Assembly: GCA_039810585.1 (NCBI GenBank)
Contig: JBDHXF010000002.1
Coordinates: 118,416 to 182,415, forward strand
Reading direction: 5' to 3'
DNA: 64,000 nucleotides
Source of the DNA: JBBATK01 sp039810585
GTDB lineage: Bacteria; Bacteroidota; Ignavibacteria; Kapaibacteriales; NICIL-2
Positions 53,948 through 63,152 of the stretch are shown in pieces. Every line of letters starts with the position of its first letter. The stretch's first letter is position 1. Below the pieces are notes generated by a model. That model saw nothing but the letters and a program-made list of their open reading frames with translations. It did not search any database and was not told where the DNA came from. Both the position numbers and the translations under genes were made by a program.

Positions 53948-56344
53948 TTAACGAAGCAATAGGAGCGGAATGGTGCGTAGGCTACCGCCACTGCGCAGGA
54001 CGATAGTGTACACTCCGTTTGATAAGGAATGTACATCGAGAGGAACACTGTGCTCACCGGCGTCTAGCCATCTGGAATCGAGCACAGAGCGCTCGCTACC
54101 ATCGGAGGAATAGAGATCAATGGTGGTTTGTCCCGCGAATGCTATACTAAATCGGAGTTCAGCAGCACCGGATTCTACTGGATTGGGTGCGATACGAAAG
54201 AGCGTCGTGGAATCTGCGGAAATGAGAACACGACGCAATTGAACAGCGCAGCCGACCATTTGTATGACAGTGCCGTTAGCGCCAGTGGTGGCGCAATTAA
54301 ACTTGTGTGACACTACCGACACATCCAAGTCTGCACGTACACTGAGCTCATCTGCCAAGAGGGTTTGAAAGTAGGGAGTCAGTAGAATCCCGTCCGTGGT
54401 CAAGGCACTATCTCCTCTTGCATCGATCGTCAACTCGGCATGGTTACCATCGATAATTGAATCACGATAGCTATAGATCCATGCCGCGGGAAGAGCTTGA
54501 CCGCGATACACCACCTCTGCAAATTTCAAGAGCGAAGGATTGTATCGAATAACAGCGCGAAATGCCACAATCCCGGCAGTATCCCACTCTGCCGAATGCG
54601 CGGAAATGTCTGCACGAAACACACCGCCCACCACGGTTTGCACGGAGTCACCATTGCCAAGGTGAAATGACGTGTTGATATCCGGAACTCGAACGACAAC
54701 TGTATCCGAACTCGTGCATCCCGAAGAATCAACGCCGCTCACAACATAGGTGGTAGTGGACTGCGGTGCGACAGTGATGCTGCGACAAGTGTCGCAACTC
54801 AATCGTGCAGACGGTTTCCAGTGGATGAGTCCGCCGGCGTGTTGGACGCTAAGTGTGACAGGAGTTCCGGGACAAATCATTTGATCCTCACCGGCATCTA
54901 AATGAATATCCGGACTATCCGGGTAGAATGCCATGCCCCCCACGTAGCCGTAAGAGTCCGCAGCTCCGTAGCCGTAGACGTACAATCCAAAGGGCGTTGC
55001 TCCGGTGATGGTATGCGCGCCGTCGGTCATCGATACATTCGCATAAGCGTAACACGATGTACCTACCGAGGTGAACGAGGCCTTCATCGCCACGCCGTCC
55101 AGCTTCAGTGACGGGACGTCATTGATGGAAGCAATGATCGTCACAAACTGTTGATGGTACAAACTCTTCACCTGCACATTGGTGAATCGGTAGTTGTTAA
55201 GGTATTGTCTTCTCGGCGGAATAATCATCATAAAAGGATCACCATCAGCCGTGGTTGAACTGCCCGCATTGGCCGTTTTCTTATACAACGCGACCATAAC
55301 GGGCTTTGAACTGCTGAGCAGTCCTGCTTTCGTGAGCGGCGCCTCGTACACACCATTTGCCTGTAGTGTTGTTAGGGTGGTGTCGTTGAGTTGCAACACC
55401 GTGTTATCTGCCGAAGCGACCACGCGGTAGAGGTCATAACCCTGAGTGGTTTGTCCAAGCGGTTGGGCAAGAGGGCTGAGGACATATTTGGTGCCCCACA
55501 CGCTGATTGGCAGTAGCTGTTCGTACAGGCAATCACGTGACGACATATTGGCGTTTGCAACGGGAATTTTAGCTCGTTGATGTCCGCTAAATACAGCCAC
55601 CGGTTTATCCGAGCGCACGACAGATCCACTCAAATCATAATTCAACTGTTGGGTTGAAAAATTTGACTGCACCAAATAGGCTTCGCCGGCTTGCAGGCGA
55701 ACGTAGAGTGTGTTCGAGGAGGACTTTGTGGTTGGGCACGACGTGTTAATGCTAACAGTTGTGTTTGGCTGTGTAGCCACAACACAAAACTCCGATGGGG
55801 TGTACTGATCGCTGGGCTGTCTGCCGGATAGATCTCCATCACTGTTATATGACAACACTCGATACTCCGTGCCAAGGCAGGTCGTTGGAAGAATCAAGGA
55901 CGCATCGCTGGTTTTGTCCGCTTTATTGAGGGCGTAAACAGCAATGTTTTCTGAACTGTGAATGACGATACTCTGCTTCGATGCTACTTCGTTGTCTGAG
56001 TTGTTATTCAACGCCGATTCGTTCGGTCTGTTGTAACCGGCAAGTTCGAAGTCGCTCCAATTCAGTGCCACGGTATAAATCTGCGACGGATTGGTGATGG
56101 TAAACGATATCGTATTGACTGCGCCGGATCTGTTGGTTAAGCGAATGCTTCCGCTACAGGCTTTTTCCGCAACAAGGTAGAGGAACAACGAGTCAGTCGT
56201 CGAATTCGTTCGCGCATGGTAATTCGGAAGAAAGGCTAGATAAAACTCCGTTCCTCTGGTACTCTGCTGCGCCGACACGTGCGTGCACAGGAGCACTCCT
56301 ATGATAACAGCGAGTACAATACTCGGTGGCGAAAGACGAGGCAT
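53948..56344 (-). CDS. Secreted IgGFc-binding-like protein with type IX sorting domain
   Basis: 798 residues from MPRLSPPSIVLAVIIGVLLC; the signal peptide ends near HVSAQQ. The body from about residue 30 to 440 matches the IgGFc-binding N-terminal domain pattern (RGTEFYLAFLPN, SSENIAVYALNKAD, DASLILPTTCLGTEYRVLS). About residues 440-640 hold mixed beta domains (GLIHWKPSARLSCDTCRSIT is CHU/HYR-like), and a cohesin-like part follows. The last 75 residues are a sorting domain (RIAPNPVESGAAELRF ... LRTIPLLLLR). The name comes from the mammalian homologue; the role in bacteria is not antibody binding. A longer in-frame start at 56482 is unlikely, since it precedes the signal peptide by 46 residues. 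Confidence 0.85.
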   Translation of the reverse strand: MPRLSPPSIVLAVIIGVLLCTHVSAQQSTRGTEFYLAFLPNYHARTNSTTDSLFLYLVAEKACSGSIRLTNRSGAVNTISFTITNPSQIYTVALNWSDFELAGYNRPNESALNNNSDNEVASKQSIVIHSSENIAVYALNKADKTSDASLILPTTCLGTEYRVLSYNSDGDLSGRQPSDQYTPSEFCVVATQPNTTVSINTSCPTTKSSSNTLYVRLQAGEAYLVQSNFSTQQLNYDLSGSVVRSDKPVAVFSGHQRAKIPVANANMSSRDCLYEQLLPISVWGTKYVLSPLAQPLGQTTQGYDLYRVVASADNTVLQLNDTTLTTLQANGVYEAPLTKAGLLSSSKPVMVALYKKTANAGSSTTADGDPFMMIIPPRRQYLNNYRFTNVQVKSLYHQQFVTIIASINDVPSLKLDGVAMKASFTSVGTSCYAYANVSMTDGAHTITGATPFGLYVYGYGAADSYGYVGGMAFYPDSPDIHLDAGEDQMICPGTPVTLSVQHAGGLIHWKPSARLSCDTCRSITVAPQSTTTYVVSGVDSSGCTSSDTVVVRVPDINTSFHLGNGDSVQTVVGGVFRADISAHSAEWDTAGIVAFRAVIRYNPSLLKFAEVVYRGQALPAAWIYSYRDSIIDGNHAELTIDARGDSALTTDGILLTPYFQTLLADELSVRADLDVSVVSHKFNCATTGANGTVIQMVGCAVQLRRVLISADSTTLFRIAPNPVESGAAELRFSIAFAGQTTIDLYSSDGSERSVLDSRWLDAGEHSVPLDVHSLSNGVYTIVLRSGGSLRTIPLLLLR

Positions 56345-56550
56345 AGCGAATCCAGAAACAGCTGAACGTACAAGCACACGCCGAGGCGGCGTGTAGGGTA
56401 GTAACCCGGAAGATGAGTCAACGTAACGACGAGTGTATGCATGCGCTTTTTCCGGAGCGCATTGCCTTATGCGAATCGGCACCTGCGAGGCTTCTCTTGA
56501 TGGAGGCTCTGCGTGCTGAAAAGGTCTACTCTGTCTTTAAGAGTTTTCGA

Positions 56551-57540
56551 TTACGATTGAAGAAGGTCTTCGTTTTGAGAAGCACCTACAAGCTCCACAC
56601 TCCCGGGAATGGGCAGGTCGATGGCATTGCCAATACAGAGGGCAAAGCGATGTGCCATGCGCTGCGCGAAATGGCGATGCGCAGAATCCATTTCCGACAC
56701 ACACAGACGGAAGGCATTGAGGCGCTCAATGTTCCCAACGCGATACCCTATGCTCTGGCGTACATCCTTTAATGTTTGTGCTTTCAGGCCGTCTCCATAG
56801 CAACACACCGTGGCGATACTATCAGAGCGTGACGAGAGCACCTCATTCAGTACGTTGAGGATTGTATCAAGGCTCTCTTTATCAGCCTCGCAATTCACGG
56901 ACTGAAATTGAACAAGTTCCGCCGCTTCCATAACACCGAGTGAAACAGCGTGGTCGGTTACTTCCACCAGTGCCACCGATTCATCGTGGAATTCAGGATA
57001 GTTATAGCGAAATGCTGCGTACGCGCTTTCCAGTGAGGTGCGCAGTCCCGCGAAGGTCAGCTGATGCGACACTGCAACATCATGCACCACAGAGCTCCAC
57101 CGTCCATCATACCAAGCGGTCAGCATGTGTTTTGCGTGCTCCGGCTCCTCCTTATACGCTACGCAGCGGCATTGGACGTCCTTGAGACTGTGGTCCAGAT
57201 GACGTCGTTCTAAGTCAACCAGATCTGTCAAGATTGTACCCGACGCGGCTTCAACGTAGGGAATACTACCGTAATGTGCACTGTGCGTTGGCAGACATAG
57301 TCGTAGATGGGTGGGACTGCCCTTGAGTGATTGCAGTACCCTACTCAACTGAGCTTCAAACAGCGAAGAGTCGCCGGTGGTGGGATCTACAGGCGTTTCG
57401 TCAAGAAGAGCAAGGTCAAGAACATCGATTCCTTTAGCCCCTACGCGGCTAAGCGACGCCAGCACGGCGTGCGTGCCAAAACTCAAGCTCAATGTTCGGA
57501 CGTCAGATTCCATTCCTTTGGTTTCCGTAAATCGCATCAT
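56551..57540 (-). CDS. Actin-like-fold protein, possibly PilM-like
   Basis: 329 residues, no signal peptide. It shows the ASKHA-type layout loosely: LSLSFGTHAVLASLS at the start, a central EFHDESVALVEVTDHAVSLG strand-loop-strand and ending RMAHRFALCIGNAID, similar to the C-terminal FATAIGLALR segment of PilM. PilM links type IV pilus assembly proteins in the cytoplasm. No other pilus gene is near, so the role is uncertain and a degenerate or unrelated ASKHA protein is possible. The start could also be M10 at 57513. It precedes the IgGFc-binding gene by 206 bases on the same strand. Confidence 0.5.
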   Translation of the reverse strand: MMRFTETKGMESDVRTLSLSFGTHAVLASLSRVGAKGIDVLDLALLDETPVDPTTGDSSLFEAQLSRVLQSLKGSPTHLRLCLPTHSAHYGSIPYVEAASGTILTDLVDLERRHLDHSLKDVQCRCVAYKEEPEHAKHMLTAWYDGRWSSVVHDVAVSHQLTFAGLRTSLESAYAAFRYNYPEFHDESVALVEVTDHAVSLGVMEAAELVQFQSVNCEADKESLDTILNVLNEVLSSRSDSIATVCCYGDGLKAQTLKDVRQSIGYRVGNIERLNAFRLCVSEMDSAHRHFAQRMAHRFALCIGNAIDLPIPGSVELVGASQNEDLLQS

Positions 57541-57919
57541 TGCGTTCTTACAATTTACACAACCAGTTTTTCTTGGAATGGATTTGCTCGAAACGAAGAG
57601 TGAAGGCAGTCACATATCATACGTTCGGGGCAACGCATCGTTTGTGCAATGACCGTGCGAAGAACTCAATGAGTAGGAAGATCTGATGCCTGCACTGTGA
57701 AACACAGTCCGGCGCTGAAGGGTGTCGGGCGATGGTACCTTTGACTGTTTGGTGAACGGAATGCGGTCTCAGAGGTCTTCATTGTGTAATAAATCTGACA
57801 GATTTGTCCTCTCCGATTTGCCATTGTGGAAAACTTGGGCTAAGTTGCAGGTTGGTAGAGTTTTCCCTCTATGGGGATGCTTTATTCGTAGTGCACACCG
57901 ATTTATTGAAGGAGACTGA
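57541..57919. other. Divergent intergenic region, 379 bases
   Basis: No gene seen. TACCTTTG at 57736-57743 matches TAnnTTTG but is 177 bases from the transglycosylase start, so either it has a long leader or the match is chance. GAAGGAG before the ATG at 57920 is a clear ribosome binding site. Confidence 0.45.
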
Positions 57920-60478
57920 ATGGACTTACGTTCCCTTCGCACATTTGCACGATGCGTCATTGTAGCCGGCCTTGTGACGTCGCTTCCCGTGTTCGCGCAG
58001 CAGCAAAAACCACAGCAGATTTCGGCATCACCATCCTCTTCTGTTGTTTTTCCTGATGAGTACACGGACTTGGACAAGGTTCCCAAGGCAGGCGTCAGTG
58101 AGGACGTCAATCAGCATCTGGAAACTGCGAGACAATACTACTTGCGAGGCCTTGCCTCGATCGAGCGCGCCGACACCGTGAAGGCGACCAAATACTTTGA
58201 GAGCGCAATTGCGGAACTCAACGGTTTAGCAAGCACGCCGGGCATCGAGACGAATGAAGACTACACCGATCTAGCTCAATCGGTGATTGAGGACTACGAG
58301 AGTTACATTCGATCCATCGACAACCTCCCCGAGAATTCCCCCCTCTTTGTCCTTCGGGAAAAGATCTTTCAGGAGGTGGAACGTAGCCCAAGCAAGGCGA
58401 GCATCTTCCCTCTGACAAAATCTACGGAAGCTCCCACCAAAGGTTCACCGAATTTGATGACAACCATTCCGCTTACGCAGAATGAGTTTGTGTCTCGGTG
58501 TATCGATTTCTTAACGAGCGATAAAGGGCGCAAATATTTCTCGCACTGGATCGAACGAACCACAAAATGGTTCCCAATGCTTCGTCGCATTGCGCGCGAG
58601 GAAAAAATGCCTGAAGAGATTATTCACTTGGCCATGATTGAGAGTGCCTTGAATCCCAAAGCAGTGTCACGTGCCAGTGCTGTAGGAATGTGGCAGTTCA
58701 TTCAGTCCACCGGTGAACTTTATAATCTCCGCGTCACCAAGTGGACAGACGATCGCCGGGATCCGGAAAAAGCAACGCGCGCTGCCATGCGTCACCTGCG
58801 CGATCTCTACAACGAGTTGGGCGATTGGCAGTTGGCCTTAGCCGCTTACAACTGCGGTATCAACGGGGTGAAGAGAGCCATCAAAGCAAGTGGAGTGGAA
58901 AATGCGGACTTTTGGACTATCCGTCCATACCTGCCACGAGAGACACGCGAGTATGTGCCGATGTACATCGCCGCGACACTTATCACCATGCAACACGAAG
59001 CCTACGGTTTCAAGAAGTCCGACCTCGCCTTCGAGCCGGAGTTTAAGTGCGATACCATTACAGTGCACGAGCCCATATCTCTGAAAGCATTAGCCAGTGC
59101 TGCCGGTATCAGCATCGATGAGCTGCGCAACTACAATACGGATCTCCTCCATTTTTCGACGCCTCCTGATGAGAGTTACACGGTGAAAGTGCCCTCCGGT
59201 GAACGGAACAGCGTGAGCTCAAACCTTGCCGCCATGAGTCCTGAAGAAAAACTCCCTTGGGTTCTTCATGAAGTAAAGCGTGGGGAAAATTTGGCGATGG
59301 TCGCCGCGGCATATTCGGCACCGGTAGCTGACATATGCAATGCAAACGACTTAAGCGGTCGTAAGGCGAAAATCCATCAAGGACAGGTATTGCGCATTCC
59401 TATTGAGTCTATCCGTGCTACCCCGGAACCCGAAACGAACTCCGATAATCTTGCTGATAATAGCAGCTCAGATTCCAAATCTGCTCCGGCGGCAGTCGAC
59501 TCAACAACTGCCTCGAAAACAGCAAGTGCCGAAGTACCCCGCACAACAAATAGCACTGTCGATGTTCGTGTGGTGGCTCCTCAGAAGGCCAGAGCGTTGG
59601 TTTACACGGTAAATCAAGCCGGTGAAACACTGTTCAGTGTAGCCAATCGATACGGCGTACGGGTAACCGACCTTCGCAATTGGAATAACCTTCCCATTGA
59701 GAATACAACCGTGCAGCTCGGTCAGAAGCTGGTGATTTACGCTCCGGAAAAGGCGACCTCGCCATCGTCATCCCTTGCGGCTCAACAAACGACAGGCGCA
59801 TCCTCTTCAGAGCAGACACCATCAGTCTCCGCCCCTACCCCGAGCTCAGCTCCGGCCGCACAAACGAAAGCACCCGCATCGTTTGCTGCTCAACGCGTCT
59901 CCCTTGATAAAACTCCAAAAGAGGCTCCGGTGCAAATTGTGATGCACAAGGTCACTCGAGGAGAAACACTTGCGCAAATCGCCGACGACTACAACACCAC
60001 AATCTCTGCCATTGCGAAGGCTAATGGTCTCAAGCCGCGAAAGGGACTCCTGGCCGGTCAACGACTAAAAATTCCTCAGAGTAGTTCGTCACTTGCCGCG
60101 AATAAGCAACGTGAGGATGTAGACACGCCGGCGGGCACAACGAAGTTGAAGATGTATAAGGTGAAACGTGGTGACAACATTGGAACCATAGCCGGCACGT
60201 ATGGCGTTCGCGAGAGTCAGCTTCTCTCCTGGAACCCGCAGGTTGAGGATGGCAAACTCTTGGCAGGAACTACCCTTAAAATCTACGTTCCGCAGGTTTC
60301 GCAAGGAAGTGCGGCGGCCGCTCCTAAAACTGTCAATCGAGTTGCGAAGTATTATGTGGCAAAATCGGGCGACACCATGTACGGCATCGCTCGCAAATAC
60401 GGCCTGAGTGTCGATCGACTGGTCAGCCTCAACAAAGGCGAAAACATTCGCATTGGTCAGCGCATTCGCCTCCAGTAG
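57920..60478 (+). CDS. MltD-like membrane-bound lytic transglycosylase with five LysM repeats
   Basis: Cleaves peptidoglycan glycan strands. 852 residues. A signal peptide (ends VFAQQQ near residue 31) is followed by a helical N-terminal region and the SLT domain at about 215-345. E241 in LAMIESALNPKAVSRASA is the catalytic Glu; GMWQFIQSTG and ALAAYNCG are also family marks. Five LysM cell-wall-binding repeats follow at about 446-495, 559-610, 675-719, 745-792 and 811-852 (for example TRGETLAQIADDYN, VKRGDNIGTIAGTYG). Linkers are rich in Ser, Thr, Ala and Pro. MltD of E. coli has two LysM, so five is high but common in this group. GAAGGAG sets the start. Confidence 0.93.
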   Translation: MDLRSLRTFARCVIVAGLVTSLPVFAQQQKPQQISASPSSSVVFPDEYTDLDKVPKAGVSEDVNQHLETARQYYLRGLASIERADTVKATKYFESAIAELNGLASTPGIETNEDYTDLAQSVIEDYESYIRSIDNLPENSPLFVLREKIFQEVERSPSKASIFPLTKSTEAPTKGSPNLMTTIPLTQNEFVSRCIDFLTSDKGRKYFSHWIERTTKWFPMLRRIAREEKMPEEIIHLAMIESALNPKAVSRASAVGMWQFIQSTGELYNLRVTKWTDDRRDPEKATRAAMRHLRDLYNELGDWQLALAAYNCGINGVKRAIKASGVENADFWTIRPYLPRETREYVPMYIAATLITMQHEAYGFKKSDLAFEPEFKCDTITVHEPISLKALASAAGISIDELRNYNTDLLHFSTPPDESYTVKVPSGERNSVSSNLAAMSPEEKLPWVLHEVKRGENLAMVAAAYSAPVADICNANDLSGRKAKIHQGQVLRIPIESIRATPEPETNSDNLADNSSSDSKSAPAAVDSTTASKTASAEVPRTTNSTVDVRVVAPQKARALVYTVNQAGETLFSVANRYGVRVTDLRNWNNLPIENTTVQLGQKLVIYAPEKATSPSSSLAAQQTTGASSSEQTPSVSAPTPSSAPAAQTKAPASFAAQRVSLDKTPKEAPVQIVMHKVTRGETLAQIADDYNTTISAIAKANGLKPRKGLLAGQRLKIPQSSSSLAANKQREDVDTPAGTTKLKMYKVKRGDNIGTIAGTYGVRESQLLSWNPQVEDGKLLAGTTLKIYVPQVSQGSAAAAPKTVNRVAKYYVAKSGDTMYGIARKYGLSVDRLVSLNKGENIRIGQRIRLQ

Positions 60479-60513
60479 TTCTTAGAGCAACCAATTCTCT
60501 AAGCCATAGATTC

Positions 60514-60546
60514 AAAAAAAATCCCGCAATTGCGGGATTTTTTTTT
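60514..60546. terminator. Bidirectional terminator between mltD-like gene and der
   Basis: AAAAAAATCCCGCAATTGCGGGATTTTTTT: symmetric stem with A-run on one side and T-run on the other, so it can act on both converging genes. Confidence 0.9.
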
Positions 60547-60574
60547 GCTAACAGTATGTCTCGCGTTCGAACTA

Positions 60575-61897
60575 CTACTCGTCGTCATCCAAGCGACGGT
60601 TCTTTTTGCGAAAGCTAAAGCTGACGGGTACACCTTCTAACTCACAGTGCCGACGCAGAGTACGCTCGAGAAATCGCTTATAGGAATCGGGAATCAGGTC
60701 CGGTTTGTTCGAGAAGAACGCAAACATTGGAGGCTTGGTTTTAATCTGCGTAATGTAATTGATACGAAGGTCAAAACCCTTTACGCTTGGCGGAGGCGTG
60801 GCTTCAATTTCTTTCAATAAGAGGTCGTTCAGGTGTGCCGTCGTGATGCGTGAGCTTCGGCGCTGTTGTACAATCTCGGCAAGTTCGATGAGTTTGGTAA
60901 TGCGTTGTTTTGTCAGCGCACTCACATAAACAACCGGGATATAGTCGAACATGGCCATATCATCCCGCAGTGCATTGGTAAAGTGAGTAGCGGACATCGT
61001 GTCCTTCTCCACCGCATCCCACTTGTTGACGGCGATAATGACTCCCTTTCGGGCAGCAACAACATCGTGGATGATTTGCTTATCCTGGTGCTCGAGTCCG
61101 CGAGTGGCGTCCAGCATCACAATTGCCACATCACAGCGTTCGATGGCGCGCATGGTGCGGAGCACACTGTACATTTCGATGTTTTCGTGAATGGCGCTCT
61201 TGCGACGTAGTCCTGCGGTATCGATGAGCACAATTTCACGTCCGTAGTAACTCATCACACTGTCAATAGCATCGCGTGTTGTTCCGGCCACCGGCGTTAC
61301 AATCATGCGGTCTTTGCCTAGAAGCGCATTCGTAATCGATGACTTCCCCACGTTTGGCCGACCGACGATAGCAACACGCAATCGCGTGTCTTCTTCTTCT
61401 TCCTGCTCTTGTAAATTCTCCGTAATGCGATCCAGAAAATCGCCCGTGGAGCGACCACTCATGGCCGAAATGGGGAATATCTCATCAAAACCTAGCGAGT
61501 AGAATTCTGCAGCGTGAGCATCGCGGTCGACATGATCGCACTTGTTGGCCACTACGACGATGGGCTTATGGGAGCTTTGGAGAATGCGTGCTATCTCCAC
61601 ATCCATCGGACTAATACCATCAACCGCATCTACGACGAAGAGGATGGTATCGGCTTCCTCAATAGCCAGCATGGCTTGTTCACGGATAGCCTTGTCGAAG
61701 AGTTCATGACTTAGAGGGACAATTCCCCCGGTATCGACCAAGGTGAAGCGCTTGCCGCTCCATTCGGCAATGGCGTAAAGCCGATCACGCGTGACGCCAG
61801 GCTCCGATTCCACAATCGCCTCGCGACGTTCGATGATGCGATTGAAAAGGGTCGATTTTCCGACGTTGGGACGTCCTACAATAGCTACAATATTCAT
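60575..61897 (-). CDS. der: GTPase Der (EngA), 50S ribosome assembly factor
   Basis: Essential double GTPase for maturation of the 50S subunit. 440 residues from MNIVAIVGRPNVGKST. The first G-domain has GRPNVGKS and DTGG; the second has VAIVGRPNVGKSSI, DTAG and NKWD. The C-terminal KH-like domain follows (residues about 350-435), with RITTAHLNDLL. The start at 61897 is preferred over an in-frame one 24 bases upstream because MNIVAIVG aligns with the family. It converges with the transglycosylase and is divergent from trhO. Confidence 0.97.
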   Translation of the reverse strand: MNIVAIVGRPNVGKSTLFNRIIERREAIVESEPGVTRDRLYAIAEWSGKRFTLVDTGGIVPLSHELFDKAIREQAMLAIEEADTILFVVDAVDGISPMDVEIARILQSSHKPIVVVANKCDHVDRDAHAAEFYSLGFDEIFPISAMSGRSTGDFLDRITENLQEQEEEEDTRLRVAIVGRPNVGKSSITNALLGKDRMIVTPVAGTTRDAIDSVMSYYGREIVLIDTAGLRRKSAIHENIEMYSVLRTMRAIERCDVAIVMLDATRGLEHQDKQIIHDVVAARKGVIIAVNKWDAVEKDTMSATHFTNALRDDMAMFDYIPVVYVSALTKQRITKLIELAEIVQQRRSSRITTAHLNDLLLKEIEATPPPSVKGFDLRINYITQIKTKPPMFAFFSNKPDLIPDSYKRFLERTLRRHCELEGVPVSFSFRKKNRRLDDDE

Positions 61898-61967
61898 GCG
61901 ATATTCAATATGGACCTGCAATTTCGCAAATTGGCGCCTTAGTTCCCCACACAGGGCCTGTTTTTCG

Positions 61968-61975
61968 TAATTTTG
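61968..61975 (+). promoter_or_regulatory. -7 promoter element of trhO (TAATTTTG)
   Basis: Exact TAnnTTTG match. It overlaps an in-frame start at 61973, which argues for the later ATG at 62006. Confidence 0.55.
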
Positions 61976-62005
61976 TGGTTTGTCGTCCGAAATTCCGATA
62001 TCCGT

Positions 62006-62755
62006 ATGCAGAGCGAGACCCCAATCCTGAACATTTCGACCTACAAATTCGTGAGCCTGGATCCTGAATGGATTCGGTCCATTCGCTTCGACTTGCGCGC
62101 TCGATGTCGTGCGGAGGGTGTTTATGGCACCATCATCCTAAGTACGGAAGGAATAAACGTCTTTCTTGCAGCCACCGAAGAAAAAGTGAACACCATTTTC
62201 AATCTCATTCGCCAGTGGCCTCAATTTTCGGACATGACCTACAAGCCGAGCTGGAGCGCAACCATCCCCTTCAAGCGTATGAAGGTAAAAATCAAATCAG
62301 AACTCGTTCCCATGGGTCATAACATCGATCCGTCGCAATGGACAGCTCCGCGCGTCAGCGCGCACGAATTGAAACAGTGGTTGGACGACGGCAAGGACAT
62401 TGTTTTGATCGACACCCGAAATACGTACGAAGTGGAGTTCGGCAGCTTTGATAAAGCTGAGCTACTGGACATTAAAAAATTTCGTGACTTTCCACACCTC
62501 GTTGCCGGATTAAATCCCACCTTAAAAAATAAAACCATTGTCACGTTCTGCACTGGCGGAATTCGTTGCGAAAAAGCCGGTGCATTTATGGTGCAACAAG
62601 GATTTGAACACACCTACCAACTCGACGGCGGCATCCTTAAATATTTTGAAGAGGTCGGTGAGGAGCACTACCGAGGCGGTTGCTTTGTGTTTGACGACCG
62701 CATTGCTCTCGATCCCGCTCTGCATGCCGAGTGTAGTGAATTAGAAAGTATTTAA
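62006..62755 (+). CDS. trhO: tRNA uridine(34) hydroxylase TrhO (rhodanese-like)
   Basis: Hydroxylates uridine 34 in certain tRNAs, the first step of the 5-oxyacetyl/5-methoxy uridine path. 249 residues from MQSETPILN. N-terminal domain contains EGVYGTIILSTEGINVFLAA, and the rhodanese domain carries FCTGGIRCEKAGAFM with the active cysteine. RNTYEVEFGSF and HTYQLDGGILKYFEE are also typical of the family. Slightly shorter than E. coli YceA (about 350 residues), lacking its C-terminal extension. Confidence 0.9.
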   Translation: MQSETPILNISTYKFVSLDPEWIRSIRFDLRARCRAEGVYGTIILSTEGINVFLAATEEKVNTIFNLIRQWPQFSDMTYKPSWSATIPFKRMKVKIKSELVPMGHNIDPSQWTAPRVSAHELKQWLDDGKDIVLIDTRNTYEVEFGSFDKAELLDIKKFRDFPHLVAGLNPTLKNKTIVTFCTGGIRCEKAGAFMVQQGFEHTYQLDGGILKYFEEVGEEHYRGGCFVFDDRIALDPALHAECSELESI

Positions 62756-63152
62756 TACAGGTATAAGGCCTGCCTTCTTGCCAAGCCATCGTTCCGAGAG
62801 TAGAATTATTCTCGCAAGCTTCGCTTTCTCGCCGACAATAAACAGCGTACGATAGACGAGTTTCTGCTTTGTCCTACAGCTAGCACGGTCGAGATGTAGG
62901 AGCTTATCGGACACTGTCGCCTAGCCGTCCAGACGGAAATGAAGCCATCCTTCCAACCAAAAACGGAGTGCTCACTGAGCACTGAAAAAATTACAATATT
63001 TTCTTCCTTCGCAGTTTCTCGGTGAACATTTCCTGCTCTATATTATGGTGTTCACCATACATCCACAACGTCGACAAAGGGAGTGTCGATGAGGGTTGTG
63101 GGAACTATCATTCCGTCCTGACCTAGCTCACACCGAGTGCAAGGAGTATCGC
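62756..63152. other. Intergenic region, 397 bases, with paired inverted repeats
   Basis: No gene seen. An AGTGCTCA-C-TGAGCACT hairpin is at 62967-62983. GGTGAACA at 63021-63028 and TGTTCACC at 63049-63056 form an inverted repeat around a TATATTAT sequence (63039-63046) that would sit at the -10 region, about 105 bases before the next start, so it may be an operator. AAGGAG at 63141-63146 is the ribosome site of the next gene. Confidence 0.5.
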
